DNA of 12,786 nucleotides from an uncultured bacterium (GTDB lineage Bacteria > Pseudomonadota > Alphaproteobacteria > SP197): positions 1 to 12,786 of the forward strand of contig CALLQH010000201.1 of assembly GCA_938014945.1 (NCBI GenBank), given 5' to 3'. The notes under the pieces were generated by a model. It was not told the origin of the DNA. It was given only the letters and a program-made list of their open reading frames with translations, and did not search any database. This document shows, in pieces, positions 1 through 6,619 of this stretch; the stretch's first letter is position 1, and every line of letters begins with the position of its first letter. The position numbers were made by a program, and so were the translations under genes.

Positions 1-6
1 CGCGCT

Positions 7-648
7 TCAGCTGTCGACCACCATGCCGATGACGACCAGCACCTGATACTCCTGCCGGCTGCAGCCGGGAACATTCGGCATCTCCACCCCCGGGCTCATG
101 GGGAAGACCGCGACCGGCGTCGCCGTGGGCGTGCACATCTCGCCCTCGGCCTTGGGCGTGTAGACCGCCGCCCGGCAGCGCAGATGGGTGACATCATAGA
201 TCGTGGCGCCGTCGGCCAGGCTCCAGGCCTGGTTGCCCTCGGCATCCGGCTCCTCGACGGTGAGCACCGAGGTCACTTCCCGTCCGCCGGTAACCACGTA
301 ACGGCCCGCCGGCAGCGGAAAGCTCGGCGTTTCCATGATCAGGCCGTGTTCTTCCAGCCACCAGGAATCGTGATCGAACTGCCAGCCGGTCGGCGCCATG
401 CCGTCGCTGGCGAGCAGCGCGGGAAAGTCGCTGATCCAGACACCACGCGGCCCGGGATCGACCTCCCACAGCCCCCAGGTCGCCGCATCCGTGCCCGACG
501 TCGACGAGGAATCGCCAAGCGCTGCGATGTACTGCGTCGGCACCGGCTTGACCGTGGTCTCGGCCGATGCCGCCCCGGCCATCAGCCCCAGCGCCACCGC
601 GCCGCCCGCCAGGGCGCGCAGCGCCGCCGTTCCGATCCTGAAATGCAT
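7..648 (-). CDS. Secreted protein of unknown function
   Basis: This gene encodes a 213-residue protein that I cannot assign to a named family. Residues 1-29 form a clear signal peptide: Arg near the N-terminus, a long Ala/Gly/Leu core, and a likely cut after ASA29. The mature protein is therefore probably periplasmic or extracellular. It has Trp-rich segments (TWGLWEVDPGPRGVW at about 57-71, DSWWLEEHG at about 94-102), a GRYVVTGGREV stretch near 115-125, and three Cys (158, 172, 196), so one disulfide is possible. No catalytic motif is visible. I chose the ATG at 648 because AGAGG lies just upstream and the signal peptide starts there; the frame stays open to 717 but the extra residues look non-coding. 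It lies downstream of tRNA-Glu and seems to have its own promoter. Existence is well supported; function is unknown. Confidence 0.8.
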   Translation of the reverse strand: MHFRIGTAALRALAGGAVALGLMAGAASAETTVKPVPTQYIAALGDSSSTSGTDAATWGLWEVDPGPRGVWISDFPALLASDGMAPTGWQFDHDSWWLEEHGLIMETPSFPLPAGRYVVTGGREVTSVLTVEEPDAEGNQAWSLADGATIYDVTHLRCRAAVYTPKAEGEMCTPTATPVAVFPMSPGVEMPNVPGCSRQEYQVLVVIGMVVDS

Positions 649-679
649 GGTTTTTCCTCTCAACGCCCCGTAAAACGAC

Positions 680-695
680 CCGCATGGTAATGCGG
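680..695 (-). promoter_or_regulatory. Perfect inverted repeat over the candidate -10
   Basis: CCGCAT-TACC-ATGCGG is a perfect 6-bp inverted repeat with a 4-base centre. It covers the candidate -10 of the secreted-protein gene. It could be a repressor operator or a hairpin in the DNA or leader. No regulator is identified. Confidence 0.3.
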
Positions 696-712
696 TGGTC
701 CCGCACAACCAA
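684..712 (-). promoter_or_regulatory. Candidate promoter of the secreted-protein gene
   Basis: On the minus strand TTGGTT (712-707) and TACCAT (689-684) are separated by exactly 17 bases. They match the general sigma70 hexamers at 3/6 and 4/6 positions. A start near position 676 would leave a short leader carrying the AGAGG ribosome site. The match is modest and rests on spacing and position only. Confidence 0.3.
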
Positions 713-820
713 TTCACGAGCCCGACAGCACCGTGTGGAAGGGATTACGAAGAAGCGCAGAGGTTGGATCGCACGCCCAGCGGCCTGACGCGGGAAAAGC
801 GGCACGGCAACGCGGAAAAG

Positions 821-895
821 TGGCGACCCCTACGGGAATCGAACCCGTGTCTCAACCGTGAAAGGGTTGTGTCCTGACCGCTAGACGAAGGGGTC
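821..895 (-). tRNA. tRNA-Glu (anticodon UUC)
   Basis: On the minus strand this 75-base stretch folds as a complete tRNA. The acceptor GACCCCT (895-889) pairs with AGGGGTC, followed by discriminator G and an encoded CCA ending at 821. The anticodon arm is CAACC-CTTTCAC-GGTTG, giving anticodon UUC (Glu). The T arm contains GGTTCGATTCC and the D arm begins TCGTCTAGCGGTCAGGA, as is typical of bacterial tRNA-Glu. No strong terminator with a U-run is visible downstream. Confidence 0.96.
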
Positions 896-910
896 GCGGT
901 GCGTGCCGTC

Positions 911-939
911 ATCTAGACGGTCGGGACGGCGAAATCAAG
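911..939 (-). promoter_or_regulatory. Promoter of tRNA-Glu
   Basis: On the minus strand CTTGAT (939-934) and CTAGAT (916-911) are separated by 17 bases. From memory, the alphaproteobacterial housekeeping consensus is CTTGAC-N17-CTATAT, so each hexamer matches at 5/6 positions. A start near 903 would put the tRNA 5' end about 8 bases downstream. The -35 overlaps the last codons of the dehydrogenase gene. Confidence 0.65.
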
Positions 940-1759
940 ATCGCAGCGCAGGTTTCCTGACAGAAGCAGGAGAAGTTGTCTGGCCGCGGGCCTTGCGCAG
1001 GCGGGGCGCCAGGGCGCTGTCGATGATGCCGGGCGCCAGGTGATGCACGAAGCGGAAAACCTGCTCGGCCAGACCGGGATAGAGACGGTCGCGGTCACGC
1101 TCCACCGCGCGCCAGATGGCGTGGGCGACGGCCTCGGGCGCATCGACCTTCATGGCAAACGGCGCCTCCAGCTCGCCATAGGCGGCAAAGGCAGGGGTGC
1201 GCACGGCGCGCGGCGCGACATGGGTGATGCCGATGCCGTCGTCGGCAAGCTCCCGGCGCAGCGCGTCCGACATGCCGCGCAGGCCGAACTTGGTGGCCGA
1301 ATAGGCGGCAAACAGCGGAAAGGCGATGTCACCGAACATGGAGCCGATGTTGACGACGCGCGAGGGCGCGGCGGCACGCAGCATCGGCAGCAGGTCGCGT
1401 GTCAGGGCCAGCGGCGCGGCAAGGTTCGTGCCCAGCATGGCGGCGATGGCATCGTCGTCGTGCCCGTCCAGGGCCCCGACGCTCTGCACCCCGGCGTTGT
1501 TGACCAGGATATCGACACCGCCCAGCCCGCGCCCGGCAAGGTCGATGATCGCCGCGCGGCCGCCGGGATCGACGACATCGGCAACGCAGATGCTGGCGCG
1601 CTGGGGGCTCGGCAGACTGGCCCTGGCAGCCTCCAGCGCCTCTGCGCCGCGTCCCACCAGCAGCAGGCGCGCGCCGCGCGCCGAGGCCTCGCGGGCCAGA
1701 GCCAGCCCCAGGCCGGAACCGGCCCCGGTCAGGACGATTCGCGCGCCCTCAAGCTGCAT
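935..1759 (-). CDS. Short-chain dehydrogenase/reductase (SDR)
   Basis: This 274-residue protein is a classical SDR and should catalyse NAD(P)-dependent oxidation or reduction of an alcohol or carbonyl; the substrate is unknown. The Rossmann motif TGAGSGLG is at 11-18, NNAG at 87-90, catalytic Ser at 140 (IGSMFGD) and the YSATK motif at 153-157. The usual PG after strand 6 is PR here (VAPRAVRTP, 181-189). The C-terminal 50 residues are partly hydrophobic (LYPGLAEQVFRFVHHLAPGI), suggesting membrane or lipid contact. The ATG at 1759 has GAGGAG upstream. The first 11 bases overlap the end of the heme-oxygenase-like gene, so translation is probably coupled. It is the last gene of the four-gene cluster and may perform a final redox step on the cluster's product. 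SDR membership is certain; role is inferred. Confidence 0.93.
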   Translation of the reverse strand: MQLEGARIVLTGAGSGLGLALAREASARGARLLLVGRGAEALEAARASLPSPQRASICVADVVDPGGRAAIIDLAGRGLGGVDILVNNAGVQSVGALDGHDDDAIAAMLGTNLAAPLALTRDLLPMLRAAAPSRVVNIGSMFGDIAFPLFAAYSATKFGLRGMSDALRRELADDGIGITHVAPRAVRTPAFAAYGELEAPFAMKVDAPEAVAHAIWRAVERDRDRLYPGLAEQVFRFVHHLAPGIIDSALAPRLRKARGQTTSPASVRKPALRS

Positions 1760-2429
1760 GGGAAAGCTCCTCGTGCCGGCTGGCGATGTCGCGGAAGAGG
1801 TCGCCGTAGAGGCGGTAGATCACACGGGCTGTCTCGAGAACCGCCTCGTGCGCGCCCGGCCGGTCGATGCCGTCGACCAGTTCGCGGAAAAAGGCGACAT
1901 GCTCCACATCGAGCCCGCCATGGCTGGAGAGATAACGAAAGCCGCCTCCCCCCTCGCCCATGCCGACGCGCGTGGCGATGGACATCGCGGCGCGCTGGGC
2001 CAAGGCGACGGACATGCCCTCCAGCACATGCACCATGCCGAGCATGGCATAGGGGCTGACAAAGGCGATCGCATAGTGGGCGTAGGCGACCATCAGATGG
2101 CAGGGCAGCCGCGGCGCGCCCTGGCGTACGGCATCGGCGTCTCCGCCGAGCGCGGCGATATCCTCGAGAATCCACGCCTCGTGGCCGCGTTCCTCGGCGA
2201 TGTAGTCGAACAGGGCTTCGCGGTAGACCGCATCGCCGGGGCCGCAATGCGATGCCGCCAACGCCAGCAGCGGGCAGGTCTGGCGCACATGGTGATAGGC
2301 CTGCGACAGGAAATCGACATAGGCAGCGCGCCCGACCCCCTCGCTGCAGGCCCGGGCGATCACGGGGATGGTCATGAATTCCGCCCGCTCCGCAGCCGTG
2401 GCATCGAGCAGATCGCGATAGAAGCTCAT
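1749..2429 (-). CDS. Heme-oxygenase-like diiron oxidase candidate (TenA/PqqC-like fold)
   Basis: This 226-residue, mostly helical protein fits the iron-containing redox branch of the heme-oxygenase-like superfamily. Characterised relatives such as UndA, CADD and SznF use a non-heme diiron site for oxidative decarboxylation, lyase or N-oxygenation chemistry. Candidate ligands are E80-x2-H83 (in AEERGHEAW), E137 (HVLEGMS) and H170-x3-D174-x2-H177 (SSHGGLDVEHVAFF). The HxxxDxxH helix has the same spacing as recalled for CADD, and the ExxH and later Glu spacing resembles UndA. I do not think it is a thiaminase (TenA proper) or PqqC, because the neighbours are not cofactor-synthesis genes. The ATG at 2429 has AAGGAC upstream and sits 13 bases after the ligase stop; the frame is open further upstream only because it runs into the ligase gene. 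Substrate is unknown. Confidence 0.85.
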   Translation of the reverse strand: MSFYRDLLDATAAERAEFMTIPVIARACSEGVGRAAYVDFLSQAYHHVRQTCPLLALAASHCGPGDAVYREALFDYIAEERGHEAWILEDIAALGGDADAVRQGAPRLPCHLMVAYAHYAIAFVSPYAMLGMVHVLEGMSVALAQRAAMSIATRVGMGEGGGGFRYLSSHGGLDVEHVAFFRELVDGIDRPGAHEAVLETARVIYRLYGDLFRDIASRHEELSHAA

Positions 2430-2442
2430 GGTCGGTGTCCTT

Positions 2443-3867
2443 TCAGGAGGGGTGCGCGCCGCTGCCGGTCGCGCCCGGCAAGGCCCGCGCGACGGCATGG
2501 CGGTTGACGCTGCCGTCCGGGCGCAGCCAGCCGGCGTCCAGGAACCTTCCCGGCGCCACGACCGCGATGTCGTGGGGCCGCGCATATTCGGGCAGGTCGG
2601 CCCAGCGCTGCACCGCGAGTTCGTCGACGTTGCCCGCGGCCCGCGCCGGTTCGATCACCGCGCGCGGATAGGCGCCGCCGTCGAGCACCGCACAATGGGC
2701 AATGGCCGGATCGCAAAGCAGCACCGCTTCCGGCCAGGCGGGCGAGACATTGCGGCCCAGGGCAGTGACGATCACATCGTCGCGCCGCCCCGTGACGATC
2801 AGGTTGCCGGCCTCGTCGAAGTGGCCGAGATCGCCGGTGCGCCATCGTGCGGGCGCCTGCCCGCCGCCCAGATAACCCGCCATCAGCGAGGGATCGGCGA
2901 TGACGATCTCGCCGTCTTCAAGGGTGACGCGGACCCCGGCCAACGGCTTGCCGACGGTGCCGCCGCGACGTTCGCCGGGACGGTTCAGGGCAACGACCGA
3001 GCAGCATTCGGTGAGGCCGTAGCCTTCATGCACCGGCAGCCCCACGTTCCAGGCGCGCTCGGCCAGCCCCTCGCCGACCGGCGCACCGCCCACCGCCACG
3101 AACCGCAGCGAGGCGGGCGCGCGCATCCCCGTCGCCTCAAGCGTGGCGGTCCATGCGCCCAGCAGCGCGGGCACGAGCACGGTCACGGTCGGTGCGGCGG
3201 CCAGCGCGGCAGCGGGCACGTCCGGGCTCCAGCCGCTTTTGGAGCGCGGAGCGAAGGCGACACGGCCGCCTGAGAGCAGCACGACATGGACCGCACAGAT
3301 CAGTTCCAGCAGCAGGCTGACCGGCAGGACCGAGAAATGACAATCGCCGGAACCCGCGCCGCATGCCGTGGCCAGCGTCAGGGCCTTGATGTCGATGGCG
3401 TTGGCCTCCAGCACGACACCCTTGGGCCGGCCCGTGGTGCCCGAGGTGTAGGCGATCACCCGCCCTCCCTGGTCGCTGAGGTCGCCGAAACCATCCTGGC
3501 GGTTTTCGATGACGGCAATCGGCAGGCCCGCTTCGGCGGCGCGGGCGACCTGCGAGGCGCTGGCCGCGATCACGGTGATGCCGGCATCCCTGGCGACATG
3601 GGCGAGCTGCTGGGCGGAGAAGAACAGCGGCAGCGGCACAAGGCTGGCGCCCAGGACACGCGCGGCCAGCGCCGCGACCATCCAGTCGGGTCCGTCTTCG
3701 GCCAGGACGCCGACCACACTCGAACCGGAACCCAGCATGCCCGCCAGGGCCGCGACCCGGCCGGCCAGCCCCTCGGCATCGACGGCCTCGCCATCGGCGC
3801 CGGTGGCCACGACATCGCCGGGGCTGCGGCGCGCCCGGTCCAGCAGACGGTCCAGCGCGCTAGGCAT
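2443..3867 (-). CDS. AMP-binding acyl ligase-like protein (ANL superfamily)
   Basis: This 474-residue protein belongs to the acyl-CoA synthetase/adenylation superfamily, which activates carboxylates as acyl-AMP and passes them to CoA or a carrier. The phosphate-binding loop YTSGTTGRPKG is at 140-150, GYGLTE at 282-287, RTGDLG at 343-348, and the hinge motif GRRDDVIVTALGRN at 360-373. The C-terminal A10 motif, normally ending in G-K, reads LRPDGSVNR (448-456): Ser453 replaces the lysine that usually positions the carboxylate during adenylation. It is shorter than typical long-chain ligases (about 500-560). The start overlaps the end of the hemolysin-family gene by 8 bases, so translation is probably coupled; the frame is open to 4164 only because it overlies that gene. 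It probably activates the cluster's acyl substrate, or is altered to do only part of that reaction. Confidence 0.92.
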   Translation of the reverse strand: MPSALDRLLDRARRSPGDVVATGADGEAVDAEGLAGRVAALAGMLGSGSSVVGVLAEDGPDWMVAALAARVLGASLVPLPLFFSAQQLAHVARDAGITVIAASASQVARAAEAGLPIAVIENRQDGFGDLSDQGGRVIAYTSGTTGRPKGVVLEANAIDIKALTLATACGAGSGDCHFSVLPVSLLLELICAVHVVLLSGGRVAFAPRSKSGWSPDVPAAALAAAPTVTVLVPALLGAWTATLEATGMRAPASLRFVAVGGAPVGEGLAERAWNVGLPVHEGYGLTECCSVVALNRPGERRGGTVGKPLAGVRVTLEDGEIVIADPSLMAGYLGGGQAPARWRTGDLGHFDEAGNLIVTGRRDDVIVTALGRNVSPAWPEAVLLCDPAIAHCAVLDGGAYPRAVIEPARAAGNVDELAVQRWADLPEYARPHDIAVVAPGRFLDAGWLRPDGSVNRHAVARALPGATGSGAHPS

Positions 3868-4447
3868 GCAGCAGGCCTTCCGCGGGCAGATATTGTGCGA
3901 CCGGCGCGGGCAGCCGGTGCGGGATGGTATCGGCCAGCATGCAGACCCAGGGATCGCAGTCGTAATAGCTGCCCCATGCCGCCGGATCGGCAACACGCTC
4001 GCGTCGTGCCGGCACCAGCGCGACGACCTCCAGGCCCGAGCGGCGCAGCACGCTGCGCAACCGCGTCGTGGCGGTAAAGATGCCGCACTCCATGCCCATG
4101 CCGCGGCCGATTTCACGGACACGCTCGACCAGGCGCAGACCGTGACCATGGCTGCGTGCGGCAAGGGTCGTCACTTCCAGGATGTTCTCGGGCATCACCC
4201 TGCGCCCGGTCGCTTCCAGGATCGTCGCGTCAACAGCCCCGTCCAGGTAGCAGGCGCTGAAGCAGTCGGCCCAGCCCAGGCGCAATCCGGCAGCGCACAG
4301 CAGCGTGCCATGTTCATCAGCGAGCGCGATAAGACGGCGCGGAAAGGCCGTGATCCTGGCGCCGTAGGTATCGGCATAGACCGATCCGATCAGGCCTTCG
4401 GCTGCAGGGCGCAGGGCATCGTCCGGGTCGATGGTGAGAAAGCGCAT
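3860..4447 (-). CDS. 'Thermostable hemolysin' family protein, probable GNAT-like acyltransferase
   Basis: This 195-residue protein resembles the family named after the Vibrio delta-VPH thermostable hemolysin. Features I associate with the family are Y24-x5-GAR near the N-terminus, LEATGRRVMPENILEVTTLA (77-96) and WGSYYDCDPWV (158-168). It has no signal peptide, transmembrane segment or pore-forming repeat. The alternating strand/helix pattern and the segment after ILEVTTLA suggest a GNAT-like acyltransferase fold; this is inference. I chose the ATG at 4447. An in-frame ATG at 4474 exists, but it falls inside the predicted -10, so a transcript from that promoter would not contain it; the ribosome site at 4447 (GGGG, 7 bases away) is weak. 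It is the first gene of the cluster and overlaps the ligase start by 8 bases. 'Hemolysin' is probably a misleading name here. Confidence 0.82.
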   Translation of the reverse strand: MRFLTIDPDDALRPAAEGLIGSVYADTYGARITAFPRRLIALADEHGTLLCAAGLRLGWADCFSACYLDGAVDATILEATGRRVMPENILEVTTLAARSHGHGLRLVERVREIGRGMGMECGIFTATTRLRSVLRRSGLEVVALVPARRERVADPAAWGSYYDCDPWVCMLADTIPHRLPAPVAQYLPAEGLLHA

Positions 4448-4472
4448 GCGGGAACCCCGATGGTGAAGCCGC

Positions 4473-4504
4473 ATCTAGCCGTCAGGGCCTTACCGCGCGC
4501 TTAC
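4473..4504 (-). promoter_or_regulatory. Response-regulator box plus -10 upstream of the four-gene cluster
   Basis: On the minus strand GTAAG-CGCGCG-GTAAG (4504-4489) is a direct repeat of a 5-base half-site with an 11-base period. After 10 bases comes CTAGAT (4478-4473), the same hexamer used as -10 by tRNA-Glu in this window. The box would replace a -35, as is typical of promoters activated by OmpR/PhoB-type regulators. A near-identical box precedes the two-component operon (7329-7344). It lies 11 bases downstream of the histidine-kinase stop, so the cluster may have its own promoter and also receive read-through. Confidence 0.6.
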
Positions 4505-4514
4505 AACCGCCGTG

Positions 4515-5900
4515 TCATGCCGAACGCAAGGTGATGCTGAACATCGCGCCGCGGCGTCCCTGAGCATCGGCAGGGGCCTCGCCGACCGCCAGCGAAGCGC
4601 CATGCGCCTCTACGATCTGCGCAACGATCGCCAGTCCCAGGCCGGCACCGCTGGTGCTCTGGTCCGCACGCCAGAAGCGTTGCACGACGCTCGCGCGATC
4701 CTCCGGAGGGATGCCCGGGCCATGATCGATGACGTGCACCGTGGAGGGCCGCTCGATGACGATTTCCACGGCACTGCCCTGAGGTGCGTGTCCGATGGCA
4801 TTTTCGACCAGGTTGCGCAGGGCGTGGCCCATCGCTTCGCTGTGGCCGTAGACCTCGACGGGCCCGTTTTCTCCCCCCAGGAGGTCGATGGTGACGCCCG
4901 CCTCCACCGCGATCGGCGCCAGGAAGGTCGCCACCTCGCGCGCGACCTCGACGAGATCGATGCGGGCGTCGACCGGCAGCACCAGGGTTTCGGCCTGTGC
5001 GGCATGAAGAAGCTGCGCCACGATCCGGTTCAGCAACGCGACATCGCCTTTCAGCCTGCGCCGCAGTACAGGATCGCTGATCCGGTCGATCTGGACATTG
5101 AGAATGGCAAGCGGCGTGCGCAGCTGGTGTGCGGCATCGGCCGTGAAGGAGCGCTGCACCTCGATGCCCTTCTGCAGGCGTGCGAAGGCGCGGTTGACCG
5201 CCTCGATCAGCGGCAGCACCTCGCTCGGCATATCGGACTCGGGCAGCCGGGCGTCGAGATCCCCCGGGGCGATGCGCGTTGCCAGCTCGGAGGCCTCGCG
5301 CACAGGGCGCAGCGTACCCCGCACGGTCGCGAAGGTGGTCGCCAGGAGGATCGCCACGAACAGCACCACGATCCAGCCGTGCTCGCTGGCGAACTCGCCG
5401 ACGATGGTGTCGAACAGCACATCGCCGTGGTCTTCGCTCTGCCCCGCCTGCACGACGATGGTGCGGCCGCCGACATCGTAGGCCATGGCCACGCCGGAAA
5501 TCCGGGTGCGCCCTTCACGGCGCAGGGTGACGAAAAACTCCTCCTCACCGGGGCGCAAGGCCAGAAGGTCCCCCTCAAGCGGACCCTGGATCCCCGGCGA
5601 GTTGGCGATGATCCGGCCTTCCGGCCCGATCACCGCAAAGATCGCACGTTCCCCGACCGCGGCGTGCTCATAGGAAAGCTGCAGGGTCTCGGGCAGATCG
5701 ACACGGATTGCGCTGCCGTCGGTCACGATGTAGCGGGCAATCTCGTCGGCCTGGCGTGTCAGCGAGGTGTCGCGCAAGCCGTCGATCACGCTGTCGAGCC
5801 GCCAGACCAGGATCGCCAGCAGCGCGGCCACCAGAACGACGGTGACCGTCGTCAGCCGCAGGGCGAGCTTGACGAACAGGGAAGGTTTGTGGCGCGCCAT
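4515..5900 (-). CDS. Membrane sensor histidine kinase
   Basis: This 461-residue kinase senses an unknown signal and phosphorylates the regulator encoded just upstream. Transmembrane segments lie near 13-33 and 176-192. They flank a periplasmic region of about 140 residues resembling the N-terminal domain of QseC/TctE-type sensors. A HAMP-like linker follows (about 193-248). The H box SFTADAAHQLRTPLA has the phospho-accepting His258. ATP-binding motifs follow: N box LRNLVENAIGHAP (361-373), DHGPGIP (392-398), an F box around QRFWRAD, and GAGLGLAIV (418-426). The ATG at 5900 overlaps the regulator's stop by one base (TGATG), so the pair is translationally coupled. All expected kinase motifs are present. 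The family is clear; the signal is not. The neighbouring secreted protein and acyl pathway suggest a lipid-like or envelope signal, which is inference. Confidence 0.96.
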   Translation of the reverse strand: MARHKPSLFVKLALRLTTVTVVLVAALLAILVWRLDSVIDGLRDTSLTRQADEIARYIVTDGSAIRVDLPETLQLSYEHAAVGERAIFAVIGPEGRIIANSPGIQGPLEGDLLALRPGEEEFFVTLRREGRTRISGVAMAYDVGGRTIVVQAGQSEDHGDVLFDTIVGEFASEHGWIVVLFVAILLATTFATVRGTLRPVREASELATRIAPGDLDARLPESDMPSEVLPLIEAVNRAFARLQKGIEVQRSFTADAAHQLRTPLAILNVQIDRISDPVLRRRLKGDVALLNRIVAQLLHAAQAETLVLPVDARIDLVEVAREVATFLAPIAVEAGVTIDLLGGENGPVEVYGHSEAMGHALRNLVENAIGHAPQGSAVEIVIERPSTVHVIDHGPGIPPEDRASVVQRFWRADQSTSGAGLGLAIVAQIVEAHGASLAVGEAPADAQGRRGAMFSITLRSA

Positions 5901-6589
5901 CAGGCTTCGCCGTCCGGCCGCTCCTCGGTGAGCAGATAGCCGATTCCGCGCAAGGTGTGGATGCCGACCTCGGCACCCGCTTCCACCAGCTTCTTGCGCA
6001 GACGATGCACGGCGACCTCCACCGAATTGGCCGAACCGCTGTCGTCGTAGCCGTAAAGTGACTCCTCGAGCAAGGTCTTGGGCACGACGCGCCCGGCACG
6101 GCGCATGAAGTGCTCGAGCACGCTGAGTTCGCGGCGTGAAAGCGGCAGCACCGCGCCGTCGATCATGGCCTCACGCGAGATCGTGTCGAGGTGGAGGTTG
6201 CCGCTCACAAGCTCGGCGCCCAGCGCGCCGCCGGGGCGGCGCAGCAGGGCGTGCAGGCGGGCAATCAGCTCGGGCATGTCGAAGGGTTTGAGGACATAGT
6301 CGTCGGCGCCCAGGTTGAGGCCGTTGACCCGGTCCTCCAGGCCGTCGCGGGCGGTCAGGATCAGTACCGGCACGCCAAGCCCCGAGGCCCGCAGCTTCTT
6401 GAGCACATCCAGGCCGTCCTGGTCGGGCAGACCCAGGTCCAGCACGATGACGTCGTACTGCAGCACGCCGGCCGCCGCCTCCGCATCGGCCGCGGTGGCG
6501 ACGGCATCGACGGCAAAGCCTGCGCCGCGCAGGGCCTCGGCGACAATGACCGCCAGCCTCTGGTTGTCTTCGACCAGCAGAACACGCAT
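5900..6589 (-). CDS. OmpR/PhoB-family response regulator
   Basis: This 229-residue regulator has a receiver domain (1-115) with acidic residues E7 and D8, phospho-accepting D51 (VLDLGLPDQDG), T79 and K101 (YVLKPFD). A winged-helix DNA-binding domain follows (about 127-222) with LSRRELSVLEHFMRR, NSVEVAVHRLRKKL and the terminal hairpin IHTLRGIGYLL. Regulators of this type bind as dimers to direct repeats with an 11-base period, matching the GTAAG-N6-GTAAG boxes in front of its own operon and of the adjacent cluster. The ATG at 6589 has GGGAGG upstream; that ribosome site can pair with CCTCC in the leader. It lies 30 bases downstream of the DUF6134-like gene and overlaps the kinase start by one base. 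It is probably autoregulatory. Confidence 0.96.
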   Translation of the reverse strand: MRVLLVEDNQRLAVIVAEALRGAGFAVDAVATAADAEAAAGVLQYDVIVLDLGLPDQDGLDVLKKLRASGLGVPVLILTARDGLEDRVNGLNLGADDYVLKPFDMPELIARLHALLRRPGGALGAELVSGNLHLDTISREAMIDGAVLPLSRRELSVLEHFMRRAGRVVPKTLLEESLYGYDDSGSANSVEVAVHRLRKKLVEAGAEVGIHTLRGIGYLLTEERPDGEA

Positions 6590-6596
6590 GGCGTAG

Positions 6597-6613
6597 CCTC
6601 CCGCCCCCGGAGG
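6597..6613 (-). promoter_or_regulatory. Hairpin covering the response regulator's ribosome site
   Basis: In the 30-base gap before the regulator, the transcript reads CCTCC-GGGGGCG-GGAGG. The GGAGG is the regulator's ribosome-binding site, 6 bases before its ATG, so a 5-bp stem could hide it. This could lower regulator translation relative to the upstream DUF6134-like gene. The G-rich loop offers competing pairings with CCTCC. Confidence 0.35.
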
Positions 6614-6619
6614 AAGAGA

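Noticed and set aside
649..717. N-terminal extension of the secreted protein to 717
   Set aside because: The extension precedes the ribosome site and signal peptide and overlaps the candidate promoter.
789..823. Imperfect direct repeat CGCGGGAAAAGCGG / CGCGGAAAAGTGG at the tRNA-Glu 3' end, considered as an attachment site
   Set aside because: It covers only the CCA end of the tRNA, is short, and there is no integrase or mobile gene nearby.
906..920. CCGTC-ATCTA-GACGG hairpin after the SDR gene, considered as a terminator
   Set aside because: Only 5 bp, no U-run, and it coincides with the -10 of the tRNA promoter.
1749..2429. Thiaminase/TenA or PqqC assignment for the heme-oxygenase-like protein
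   Set aside because: No thiamine or PQQ genes are near, and the HxxxDxxH and ExxH ligand pattern fits diiron oxidases better.
1040..2507. Long plus-strand frames opposite the SDR and oxidase genes
   Set aside because: Antisense shadows of GC-rich codons; no recognisable motif, and the minus-strand genes have motifs and ribosome sites.
4512..5939. 475-codon plus-strand frame opposite the histidine kinase
   Set aside because: The minus strand carries every kinase motif; the plus frame is low-complexity Arg/His/Asp-rich.
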